Positions 17,214-27,900 of a stretch of 64,000 nt of DNA are shown one piece after another (positions within the stretch are counted from its first letter, which is position 1; each line of letters begins with the position of its first letter). Source of the stretch: COE1 sp949066965 (GTDB lineage Bacteria > Bacillota > Clostridia > Lachnospirales > Lachnospiraceae); the NCBI GenBank assembly GCA_949066965.1, contig CARTDA010000007.1:1-64000 (forward strand), written 5' to 3'. Both the position numbers and the translations under genes were made by a program. The notes under the pieces were generated by a model. That model saw only the letters and a list, made by a program, of their open reading frames with translations. It did not search any database and was not told the origin of the DNA.

Positions 17214-18404
17214 ATGCAGATAAATATGGCAGGATTTCACATGGGAATGCGTATAACGGCGGACAATATTTCCAACAATAAGACGAATGCAGGGATTACA
17301 AATTCCATAAATGCGGGAAAACAGGATGCGTTTGGACCACAGTGCAAGGTGACAATTTCACATGAAGGCAGGCGGAAGAGCGGGCAGGATAAGCAGCCGG
17401 GGACTGGAAACATCACGGACATGCATATGGAACGGGTACTGATGCGCGAGCAGGAAAGGGCGGAGTCATTCAAGAGTGAGCAGAGCGATTTACAGAATGA
17501 GATATCCGAGCTGATGAAGACAATCCAGAATTCCTATGCGTCCGGGGAGGACAAGGAGACAATCCAGAAACGGCAGGACGCGCTCAGCAAAATGCAGGAA
17601 CTGAAAAAACGCCAGGAGGAGGAAAACGAACAGCGCGTAAAGGATGCACTCAAGGGCGTGGCAGGAAGTGCCAGCGCACAGGAGGAAATCGACAGGAAAA
17701 ACGAGGAGCTTCTGATGATGCTCAAGAGCTTTGAGGAGCAGGAGGATGAAGAGGAGCAGACGGCAGGGAAAGCGCAGGACACGGATGATACCCATAAAAA
17801 GCCGGATGAAGCAGACGCACAGATTCAGGAATCGGCGACTCGGCTCGGTGTGTCGGCGGCTCGGCGTGAGCTTGAGACGGTCGGCACAATAGATGAACTG
17901 AAAAATGCCGGCTACAGCAAGCTTTCCGAGGTTAACCAGATTATGCGCGAAATCAGCGACGAGCTGGACAAGGCGGCTGAGGCGGCTGGCGATGAAAGCC
18001 TTAGCGAGGAAGACCGCAAGCAGCTTGCAGCTGACCATACCGAAACGGCGCAGGGACTGCTTGTGGGAAATTACGGATATATGGAAGAGCTCAGGCGGAA
18101 AGGGCTTCAGGAGATAAAGGATGCGAGGGAGCTTGAGGCTGAACACATTAAAATTGACACGCTTGGTGGTGTGAAACAGGCAAAGCAGGCGGTTATGGAT
18201 GCCGGCGTGGATGCGGCATTCCAGTCGGAGGTATCAGGTGTCCTGGATAAGGCGTCACAGAAGCTTGAGGACAAGGTGCAGGAAGCAATAGACCGGCGAA
18301 ATGATATCACGACAGATTCTGACAAAGAAAAGGAAGAGGAAACCGAGGAGATGAAAACGGAGGAAGAGGCGGAGGAAGAAAAAAACTCCATTTTGATAAA
18401 TTAA
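17214..18404 (+). CDS. Coiled-coil hypothetical protein
   Basis: A 396-aa hydrophilic protein with no signal peptide or membrane segment. The N-terminus is polar, with FGPQCKVTISHEGRR at about 40-54. Long Glu/Lys/Gln-rich heptad stretches cover about 73-190 and 220-390, and an acidic tail ends in ILIN. AAAGGAGGG precedes the ATG at a good distance. I do not recognise a named family; similar N-termini seem common in proteins of related Lachnospiraceae, but this is memory only. It is a single gene between two terminator/promoter signals, so no operon context helps. Confidence 0.7.
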   Translation: MQINMAGFHMGMRITADNISNNKTNAGITNSINAGKQDAFGPQCKVTISHEGRRKSGQDKQPGTGNITDMHMERVLMREQERAESFKSEQSDLQNEISELMKTIQNSYASGEDKETIQKRQDALSKMQELKKRQEEENEQRVKDALKGVAGSASAQEEIDRKNEELLMMLKSFEEQEDEEEQTAGKAQDTDDTHKKPDEADAQIQESATRLGVSAARRELETVGTIDELKNAGYSKLSEVNQIMREISDELDKAAEAAGDESLSEEDRKQLAADHTETAQGLLVGNYGYMEELRRKGLQEIKDARELEAEHIKIDTLGGVKQAKQAVMDAGVDAAFQSEVSGVLDKASQKLEDKVQEAIDRRNDITTDSDKEKEEETEEMKTEEEAEEEKNSILIN

Positions 18405-18416
18405 TCATTTAAACAT

Positions 18417-18445
18417 TTGACATAGTATGCTATAATATGTAGAAT
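18417..18445 (+). promoter_or_regulatory. Promoter(s) of glycogen phosphorylase
   Basis: TTGACA, a 17-base spacer, TAGAAT. An overlapping TGCTATAAT extended -10 at 18428-18436 may be a second promoter. Both lie about 120 bases before the start. Confidence 0.6.
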
Positions 18446-18566
18446 GAAAACAGAATTTATAAAATATAGCAAAAAATTAACAAAATTACGTGTTCAAAAT
18501 CCTTGGAGTAAAAAACGAAATCTACTTTTAAGAAATGGGGCACGGGGTAAAATGGGAGGTAACGAC

Positions 18567-21032
18567 ATGCCTAAAAAACCAGTCATTGACAAGGAAATGT
18601 TTAAGAGGAGCGTACTGTACAACATCAAGACCCTGTACAGAAAAACGCCTGAGGAGGCTACAGAACAGCAGATTTTTCAGGCAGTGGCTTATGCGGTAAA
18701 GGATGCCATTGTGGACAACTGGCTCAAAACTCAGGAAGCATACGAGAAGCAGGATCCGAAGACCGTGTACTATATGTCTATGGAGTTCCTGATGGGACGT
18801 GCGCTCGGCAATAACATGATTAACCTGATGGCATATAAGGAATTTTCGGAAGCCCTGGAGGAGCTTGGACTTGATATTAACGTGATAGAGGACCAGGAGC
18901 CGGACGCAGCGCTTGGAAACGGCGGTCTTGGACGCCTTGCAGCATGTTTCCTTGACTCGCTTGCAACACTCGGGTATTCCTCATACGGATGCGGCATCCG
19001 CTACCGCTATGGTATGTTCAAGCAGGAAATCAGGGACGGATTCCAGCGGGAGGTTCCCGATGACTGGCTCAGGGATGGCAATCCGTTCGAGCTTCGCCGC
19101 CCGGAGTATACCAAGATCATTAAGTTTGGCGGAAATGTTGCATGCCGTGAGGAGGATGGCAGGCTGATCTGGTATCAGGAGAATTACCAGTCCGTCAAGG
19201 CAGTGCCCTATGACCTGCCGGTTGTCGGCTATGGAAACGGCATCGTCAATACACTCAGAATCTGGGATGCGGAGCCGATGGACTGCTTCAGCCTCGACTC
19301 CTTTGACAAGGGCGACTACCAGAAAGCAGTAGAGCAGACCAACCTTGCAAGAAATATCGTTGAGGTTCTTTATCCGAATGACAACCATGTTTCCGGAAAG
19401 GAGCTTCGCTTAAAGCAGCAGTACTTCTTTATCTCGGCATCCGTGCAGACTGCGATTGAGAAATATATGTCCAAGCATGACGATATCCATCGTTTTTATG
19501 AAAAGGTGACATTCCAGCTCAATGACACCCATCCGACAGTGGCAATCGCTGAGCTGATGCGAATCCTGCTTGATGATTACCGTCTTGAGTGGGACGAGGC
19601 ATGGGAGATTACGACAAAGACCTGTGCATACACAAACCATACCATTATGGCAGAGGCGCTTGAAAAATGGCCGGTAGACTTGTTCCAGAGGCTGCTCCCG
19701 AGAATTTACCAGATTGTGGAGGAGATTAACCGCAGATTCCTCCTCGATATCGTGAACAGATATCCGGAACCGGCTGACAAAATCAAAAAGATGGCGATTA
19801 TTGCGGACGGTCAGATTAAGATGGCGCATCTGGCAATTGTTGCAGGCTACAGCGTAAACGGTGTTGCGAAGCTGCACACGGAGATTCTCAAGAACCAGGA
19901 GCTGAAAGATTTCTATGAGATGTATCCGGGCAAGTTCAACAACAAGACAAACGGTATTACGCAGAGAAGATTCCTGCTTCACGGAAACCCGCTTCTTGCT
20001 GACTGGGTGACGGAGAAAGTCGGTGAGGACTGGATTGTGGACCTTCCGGTGATAGACGGTATTGCAAAGTATGCAAGCGACCCCGCGGCACAGAAGGAAT
20101 TTATGGAAATCAAGCGCAGGAACAAGGTGCGCCTTGCAAAATATATCAAGGAACACAACGGAATTACCGTTGACCCGGATTCCATTTTTGACGTGCAGGT
20201 GAAGCGCCTGCATGAGTACAAGAGACAGCTGCTCAACATTTTGCATGTAATGTATCTGTACAACCAGATGAAGGCAAACCCGAGCATGGAGTTTTATCCA
20301 AGGACATTCATCTTTGGCGCAAAGGCTGCTGCGGGTTACAAGAATGCCAAGCTGACGATTAAGCTGATTAACGCGGTGGCAGACAAGGTGAACAATGACC
20401 CGGTAGTCAAGAACAGGATCAAGGTCGTGTTTATAGAGGACTACAGAGTGTCAAACGCAGAGCTGATTTTTGCGGCGGCAGACATTTCAGAGCAGATTTC
20501 CACGGCTTCCAAGGAGGCGAGCGGTACAGGAAACATGAAGTTCATGCTCAACGGCGCCCTGACGCTTGGCACGATGGACGGCGCGAATGTGGAGATTGTG
20601 GAGGAAGTCGGAAGGGAGCATGCATTTATTTTCGGATTAAGCTCCGACGAGGTTATTAATTTTGAAAATAATGGCGGTTACAACCCGATGGATATCTACA
20701 ATACGGACGCTGAAATCAAGAAGGTCGTTGACCAGCTTGTGGACGGCACATATGCCGACGACAGGGAGCTGTTCAGGAGCCTTTACAATTCCCTGCTCAA
20801 CACGCTTGACACGGACAAGGCTGACCGGTACTTTATCTTAAAGGATTTCCGTTCATATGCTGATGCGCAGAAGAGAGTGGAGCGGGCTTACAGGGACACT
20901 GCAGGATGGGCAAGAAGTGCAATGCTCAATGTGGCAAAAGTGGGCAAGTTTTCTTCGGACAGGACAATTCAGCAGTATGTGGATGAAATATGGCATCTGG
21001 ATAAAGTGGAATTGGAGTATCCCTCGATTTAG
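18567..21032 (+). CDS. glgP: Glycogen/alpha-glucan phosphorylase
   Basis: An 821-aa GT35 enzyme that removes glucose as glucose-1-phosphate from glycogen or maltodextrin chain ends using orthophosphate and pyridoxal phosphate. Lys658 in SGTGNMKFMLNGALTLGT is the expected PLP lysine. The N-terminal YYMSMEFLMGRALGNN, GNGGLGRLAACFLDS and the HDDIHRFYEKVTFQLNDTHP region are family landmarks. Start at 18567 is set by GGGAGGT just upstream; the open frame runs 41 codons further back through the promoter. It sits upstream of the exported GH13 enzyme, so imported malto-oligosaccharides or stored glycogen are plausible substrates. Confidence 0.97.
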   Translation: MPKKPVIDKEMFKRSVLYNIKTLYRKTPEEATEQQIFQAVAYAVKDAIVDNWLKTQEAYEKQDPKTVYYMSMEFLMGRALGNNMINLMAYKEFSEALEELGLDINVIEDQEPDAALGNGGLGRLAACFLDSLATLGYSSYGCGIRYRYGMFKQEIRDGFQREVPDDWLRDGNPFELRRPEYTKIIKFGGNVACREEDGRLIWYQENYQSVKAVPYDLPVVGYGNGIVNTLRIWDAEPMDCFSLDSFDKGDYQKAVEQTNLARNIVEVLYPNDNHVSGKELRLKQQYFFISASVQTAIEKYMSKHDDIHRFYEKVTFQLNDTHPTVAIAELMRILLDDYRLEWDEAWEITTKTCAYTNHTIMAEALEKWPVDLFQRLLPRIYQIVEEINRRFLLDIVNRYPEPADKIKKMAIIADGQIKMAHLAIVAGYSVNGVAKLHTEILKNQELKDFYEMYPGKFNNKTNGITQRRFLLHGNPLLADWVTEKVGEDWIVDLPVIDGIAKYASDPAAQKEFMEIKRRNKVRLAKYIKEHNGITVDPDSIFDVQVKRLHEYKRQLLNILHVMYLYNQMKANPSMEFYPRTFIFGAKAAAGYKNAKLTIKLINAVADKVNNDPVVKNRIKVVFIEDYRVSNAELIFAAADISEQISTASKEASGTGNMKFMLNGALTLGTMDGANVEIVEEVGREHAFIFGLSSDEVINFENNGGYNPMDIYNTDAEIKKVVDQLVDGTYADDRELFRSLYNSLLNTLDTDKADRYFILKDFRSYADAQKRVERAYRDTAGWARSAMLNVAKVGKFSSDRTIQQYVDEIWHLDKVELEYPSI

Positions 21033-21106
21033 TATGGAAATTCAGGGCGCATATCTCAATGATTTGGGATATGCGCCTTCGTATGGAAAAACAGAAAGAA
21101 AAAAGT

Positions 21107-21751
21107 ATGAAGATAAGTTGGAATATGGTACGAATATTGCTTGTGGGTATCCTGGCGGTGGCAATGCTGGGCGGATGCTCGACAGACACGTCTGTCAAAA
21201 CGTATTTGCAGGCGCTTCTGGACGCGTCATACAAAAATGATTCGACGGCGTTTGTCAAAATGAAGCTTGGCACCGCGGAGGATGCGCAGGCGTTATACGA
21301 GAGAGGAATTGACACGGGTGTCAGCGTATTCTGCGGCAGAATCGGGGCGTCAGATGATTACAAAGGGGAGTTCCGAGCGACCTACATGGATCTGCTCTCC
21401 AAGGTGCGCTACACCGTCGACGAGGCGAGCAAACAGAGCGACGGTTCCTATATTGTCACCGTGTCATATGAGAAAATGAATGTCTTTAAACCCGCGCTGG
21501 AGCTGCACCAGAGCAATGTGGCAGCAATGACCGAGGAATGGGCAAAGGCGCCGGAGAGCGCACCCTCCAAGGAAGACATGGTGAAACAGGTCATCCTGGA
21601 ATTTAGAAACAGCATGGAGACGGTGCTTGCGGACGTACAGTACAGCGAGCCACAGACCATGAACATCAGGATAGAGCTTGCAGACAATATATACACGCCG
21701 AACGCGGATGACATCGCGGCGCTTGAGACGGCGTTGTTTGATGTGGAATAA
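21107..21751 (+). CDS. Putative lipoprotein
   Basis: 214 aa starting MKISWNMVRILLVGILAVAM, followed by the lipobox LGGC, with Cys as the lipidated residue after signal peptidase II cleavage. The mature part is soluble and mixed alpha/beta, with VKTYLQALLDASYKND near its start. This resembles the small 'DUF5105-like' lipoproteins of Firmicutes, but the family is uncertain. The start was chosen so the basic residue and hydrophobic stretch form a standard signal; the upstream ribosome-binding site is weak. A clear terminator follows. Confidence 0.7.
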   Translation: MKISWNMVRILLVGILAVAMLGGCSTDTSVKTYLQALLDASYKNDSTAFVKMKLGTAEDAQALYERGIDTGVSVFCGRIGASDDYKGEFRATYMDLLSKVRYTVDEASKQSDGSYIVTVSYEKMNVFKPALELHQSNVAAMTEEWAKAPESAPSKEDMVKQVILEFRNSMETVLADVQYSEPQTMNIRIELADNIYTPNADDIAALETALFDVE

Positions 21752-21769
21752 ATAGAAGTTATGAGTTGC

Positions 21770-21808
21770 ACAGGCTATCTCCTATTATTAATGTAGGAGG
21801 TAGCCTGT
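21770..21808 (+). terminator. Rho-independent terminator
   Basis: ACAGGCTATCTCCTA pairs with TAGGAGGTAGCCTGT, followed by TTGCTTCT. Confidence 0.7.
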
Positions 21809-21875
21809 TTGCTTCTCATAAATATTTTTGGCTATTTTCACGAAAAAATACGAAAAAGTTTGTCATAAATCTCAG

Positions 21876-21904
21876 TTGAATAAATCTGGAAATTCCCATA
21901 AAAT
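21876..21904 (+). promoter_or_regulatory. Promoter of the exported GH13 enzyme
   Basis: TTGAAT, a 17-base spacer and TAAAAT, about 50 bases before the ATG at 21955. Confidence 0.55.
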
Positions 21905-21954
21905 AAACTTACCGAAACTTGTCGAAATTTTCAAATTTATTCAGGAGGAAAGAA

Positions 21955-24900
21955 ATGAAAAAGAAAAGGCTGTTAGGAAAAGTACTCAGTCTCGTTCTTT
22001 CGGCGGCGATGACCGTGACAATGCTGCCGCAGGACTTTACGCTGACTGTCAGGGCAGCGGAACAGATTGAGGCAGATGGCGAAATGGAATCGCAAACCAG
22101 TACGAGTGAAGAAGAGTCTTTGGAGGCAGAACCTTCAGAGCCGGCTCAGGAAAGTAGTATTGCGAAGGAAAAAGAGACAGAAAGCAGTACTGCGGAAAAG
22201 ACAGAAGAAGAAAACGGCACTGCACCAGGGACGGAAGAGAGCAGTTCTGTCAAGGAGACAGAAACAGAATCTGTGACAAAAACAGAGGAAGAAAGCAGCA
22301 CTGTGGAAGAGACAGAGCGTGAAACGGAGGAAGAGGAAAAGAAGCCTGAAGAGGGTGAACCGGCGGCATCAGGAAATTATGCGGGACCGATGATTGGTTC
22401 AGATGGAAAAGTAACATTTCAGTATGATGCATCCAAAGAGACGGATCCAGTAAATACGATTCAGGTAAAGGGTTCATGGGTCAGTAGCTGGGATGACTTA
22501 ATTGATTTGAAGGATGAAGATGGTGACAAGATATGGTCTGTGACAGTCGGAACCGATAAAATAACACTGGATAAGACGATAGAATATGGATTTCAGGTAA
22601 ATGACAGTAGTGGGTGGCGAGATGATGAAGCCAATCCATTCAAGGGGAGCGGGAACGCACAGATTTTCAGAAATCCTGTCATAAATGCAGAGACAGGAGA
22701 TGTCACGATTTACCGTTATCCGGCAAGTGCAGATGAGAATATCACCTCAATACAGCTCGGCTATAAGCTGACAGGGGCAGACACATATACAAAAGTAGAT
22801 ATGGATGCAAAAGGCAAGGGATATCTCAAGACACTCACAGGACTTACTGAGGGTGAGTACGAGTATGGATTTTTTGTAGATGGAAGCACTACGATTACAC
22901 CGGACACAAACTGCAGCGAAGCGAAATTTACAGTACAGGTTGTAAATTACCCTGATGAAAATCCGGATGTGAAGAGTCCCGTGCTGGATGTGGCTAAGGG
23001 TGAGGTAACATTTAATCTGTATAAGCCAACAGCAAAGGAAGTTAAGCTTGCAGGAACAATGATGGGAAGTGATGACTGGGGTGCTAGTGCGGTTCCTATG
23101 ACGTATGACAGCGACACGGGTTACTGGTCAATCACAAAGGCACTTGCTCCGGGGCGTTATGAATATAAATTTATCGTTGATAGTGCATGGATAACTGACC
23201 CATTAAACAGTGAGGAGAGCAGGGGAAACAGTACATTCTTCCTGCCAGATCCTTCAGGAAAAATAAGCCCTGAAATAGATGGGAGAAATGTTACATTTAT
23301 TTACAAGGATGATACCGCATCTGATGTGAAGGTTGCAGGAACCATGACAGACCCACAGTGGAACGAGGGAGCACTGTCGTTAGATAAAGATGAGACGGAC
23401 GGTTTATGGAAGCTGACCATGGAGGATGTTGCTCCTGGAAAGTACCAGTATAAGTTTGTTGTGACCGCAGAGGGAAGTGAGGAGGCGAACTGGGTTGCTG
23501 ATCCATGGAATAGCAAGCCGCAGGAAGACACAAACAGCATCTTTGCAATAGCAGGCATGGCAAATGCGTCTGTAATATTGTTTAAAGACAAAGGAAAAGT
23601 AGAACTTCCGGCGAACTTAAATGTATATGACGAAAACGGCAATGCAACAGAGACAGCTGTTACGTATTCGTTTGCTGCAACGGAAACGATACCGGCAGAC
23701 GGTGTAAAGATTGAGACAATTGAAGGCGTCATCACAGTTGGAATCACAGAAACATTTCCAAAGGACATTACAGAATTTACGCTGACAGCAGCATCGGCAG
23801 ATGGACAGAAGAGCACCATGACCGTGGAGGTTATGGAGAAAGAATATACATATAACATATACTGGTATAGCTACGAGGGACATACGAATGAGGATTCCGC
23901 GCTCTGGGTATGGGAACAGGATGGCAGACCGGGAAAAGAAATTGCATTTGATTCTGTAGAGCAGATAGGTGAACATACATGGATTAAGGCAGAGTTAAAA
24001 CTTCCCTATACATCTCTTGGCATTATTCCAAAAATAAAATCGGAGGATCCGTCATCACCTGTCTGGACATGGCAGGATTCAAACCATCTGTATGTAAACA
24101 AGGATTTGGCAGATGTCACAACACTTTATATTGTCGAGGGTATCTCAAAGCCATATACAGAGGTGCCGGAGATAGAGAAGAGAGAGGCACGTTACCTGAT
24201 TGTAGAGTACATCAGAAACGAGGACTCTGCAGAAAACTGGTATTTTTACACATGGAACAATGGCGGTACAGAATTTAATCCGTTTGTCAAGACAGAGGAC
24301 AACAAATGGATTGCCACAGTTCCTGTAAAATGGGGTCTGACTTCCATCAGCTACTGTCTCGAAAGAGCAGACATGGCGACAGGCGAGCCGGTTCACTGGG
24401 CAGAGAAGGACGGAAATGACTATCTCTGTGAGATGCCGGCAGACCAGAACATCGTAAAGATTGTGATGGAAGAGGGCAAAGGCATCACAAAGACATACGC
24501 ATACAATAAGGGATATGAAATAGAACCGCTTGCGGGCAGGATCCATTTTTATTTCAGGGACAACAATAAGTTCCAGCTTGGAAATGATGGTGGATATGCG
24601 TCCGTTCAGGTTGAGATTAACGGACAGGCATATGACATGACGTTTGACAATGAGGAGCAGAGATATGCCTACGATATGACAGATTTACAGCCGGGCGAAT
24701 ACCGGTATCGATATATCCTCAAAGAGACGGAAGAGTCAGAGACACAGTATATCCTGGATGCATACAACAAAGAAAAAGTGACTGATGCAGACAGCGGCAT
24801 AGAATATTCAGTATGTAAGTATGAAAAATTTGATTTGGATGTTTCGGCAAAAGTGCTCAATGCATCCATGGATTACAATGACAATAATGTACTGATGGTA

Positions 24901-27900
24901 AGCTTTACAGGAAAAGATGGTGCAAACGTTGAAGGCATGAAGGCAGACCATGCGACAGCAGACCTCTCTGCACTTGGCGGCGCATCAGATGCAGCGATTG
25001 ACACGGAACTGCTCGCACTTTCCATTGCAGTAAAAGAGGGAACGGCAACAGGTGAAAAGACAATTCCTGTCACAGTATATGACCAGTACAAGAACGAGTA
25101 TAAGGCAGAGACAAAGGTAACCGTAACGGAAAGGGATAAGTCAGGTGACTTTGACTGGGACGAGGCAGTCATTTACTTTGCAGTGACAGACCGCTTCTTT
25201 GACGGAAATACATCAAACAATGCAAACGTGGACAAGAACGGCCCATCCAGCTACCATGGCGGTGACTTTGCCGGAATGACACAGAAGCTGGACTATCTCA
25301 AGGATTTGGGCATAAACACAATCTGGATTACCCCGATTGTGGATAACAGTATGGAGAAAGGCCTGGAAACCGATGTCGAGGGCGTAACATCCTGGGGATA
25401 TCATGGATACTGGGCAAGCAATTTTGAAAAGATTGACGACCACCTTGGTACGGAGGAAGAGTTTAGGGCATTGCTAAATGCAGCACATGACCGCGGCATT
25501 AAGATTATGGTTGATGTCGTTCTGAATCATTCCGGATACGGCGAGACGACAAAGAATTACTTTAATGAAACATTTAAGGATGCAGATGGAAACGCAATTC
25601 GTATGCTCCGCGAGGCAGACGAGGAAGTGTCTGGCAGCGACCAGATGACATCCCTTTCCGGACTTCCCGATTTCCTTACGGAAAACAGTGAGGTCAGGGA
25701 GCTTCTCGTGGCATGGCAGTCCAACTGGATTAGCAAGTATCCGATTGATTACTACCGTGTCGACACTGTAAAACATGTGGACGACACAACATGGTCTGCA
25801 TTCAAGAATGCACTGACGACCATTAATCCGGATTTTAAGATGATTGGCGAGTGGGCAGGCGCAGGCTATGCGACAGATACAGGAATGCTTGGCACAGGGC
25901 GCATGGATTCACTGCTTGACTTCGACTTTAACGATCAGGCACAATCCTTTGCAAACGGCAATCTGAGCAGTGTGGAGAGCTTCTTACAGGGAAGGAATGG
26001 GGCGCTTAACAACACGGCGACATTAGGGCAGTTTATGAGCAGCCATGATGAGGACGGACTGATACAGAAGCTCATCAGTGAAAATAAAATATCAGAAGAC
26101 AGGGCAATGGAGCTCTTTAAGGTGGTGGCATCGCTTCAGATTACGGCAAAGGGACAGCCTGTTATTTATTACGGCGAGGAAGTCGGACAGTATGGTGCAA
26201 ATAACTATCCATACCAGACAAACCGTTATGATTTTGACTGGTCAAGGGTAAATGATGACAACACCATGCTGAACCACTATAAGAAACTTTTGGAAATCCG
26301 CAATCACTATCCACAGGTATTTGCAAAAGGAAACAGAAGCACGGTTACCGTAAACAATGATGCGCAGTATGATGTATTTTCAAGAAGCTATGGTGATACC
26401 GTCATTTATGTAGGATTGAACAATGCACAGCGTGCGCAGAGTGTGACATTCCAGGCACCGGCAGCAGTTTATCAGGATCTGTACAGCGGGGAATTTTACA
26501 ATACGGATGAAAAAGGTGCGCTTACAGTAGAGATTCCGGCAGCAGCAGATGGTGGTACAGTTATGCTTCTGAAGACGGAATATGATCCGAACAACCTTTG
26601 GGTAAGCCGTATTCCGGATCAGACATATACAGGCAGCGCAATTAAATTGGATAGCAGCAGCCTTGTAGTGCGGCTTGGCGGCAGAAGACTTCAGGAAGGA
26701 AAAGACTTTACAGTAAGCTACAAGAACAACAAAAACGCAAGCACCGATAGTACGAAGGCGACAGTTACTATCAAGGGAAAAGGCAATTTCACAGAGCAGA
26801 AGACGGTTGAATTCAACATTGCAAAGAAAAATATTGATTCCCAGGATGTCGTTCTGACCTGCAATGATGTGCTTGCATACAATGCAAACAAGGCACAGAA
26901 TGCAGCGCCCAAATTAAAGTATGGAAAGATTTCACTGAAAGTCAATAAGGACTATACAGCATCGTACTATGCAAGAGAGGATTACGATAAGAATCCCGCA
27001 GAAGCGACGGCACTCACTTCCATCAAGGATGAAGGAAACTATGTGATGGTTATCAATGCTGCCGGAAATAACTATACTGGAAGCATTGTGAAGGATGTTA
27101 TCATTACAAAGAAAAATCCAATTAAGGGTGCAGCCATAACGCTTAGTGCATCAAGTGTCTCTTATGCGGATTATGATGATGAACAGAAGAGACCGAAAGT
27201 AACCAAAGTCAAAATAAAAGGCAAAGAACTTGATACGTCTGCTTATGATGTGTCCTATTTATGGAATGGACAGATAGGAACAGCAACAGCGGTTGTGACG
27301 GTAAAGGCAGACAATACAGATTATATCGGCAGCGCGGCAAAGACATTCAAGGTTACAGGTGATAAGCTGGGAAGTGTCGCAATGGTCGATGCCATGAGCA
27401 TCAAGGATATGGTTTATGAATGGGCATCAGCTGATACCGCAGAGGGTATTACACAGGAAGCGCCAGCTCTCAAGGCAAAGAGCGGAACCGATACCTTTGA
27501 GGCAGGCAGGGATTACACGGTAAGCTACAAGAATAACAAGAAAGTGGGCAAGGCGACAGTTACTTTTACAGGAAAAGGCAGATACACAGGAACAATCAGT
27601 GCTACATTCAAGATAAATGGAAAGGAACTGAAAAAGGATGACATTACGCTCATTTGTCCCGAGGAGGCACCATATTCCAAGGCAGGAAGCACGCCGGAAA
27701 TTACAGTAAACTATGGTGGAAAAGTACTTGGGAAGAATGATTACAAGGTATCCTACAGCAATAACAAGGCACTGACAGAAAGTGCGACAGCTCAGATTAC
27801 ATTTAAGGGCAATTACAAGGGTACAGTGACAGCGCAGTATAAAGTAATACCGCAGAATCTTGAAAATACCGTTGTCACGGTAAAAGATGTTATGTACAAT

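Noticed and set aside
19410..20246. 278-codon minus-strand frame inside glgP
   Set aside because: Lies fully within the phosphorylase gene on the other strand; a shadow frame without family features.
22070..22390. Tandem repeat DNA in the Glu/Ser/Thr-rich region of the GH13 enzyme
   Set aside because: Low-complexity protein linker; the DNA repeats are not regular units, and such linkers are common in exported enzymes.
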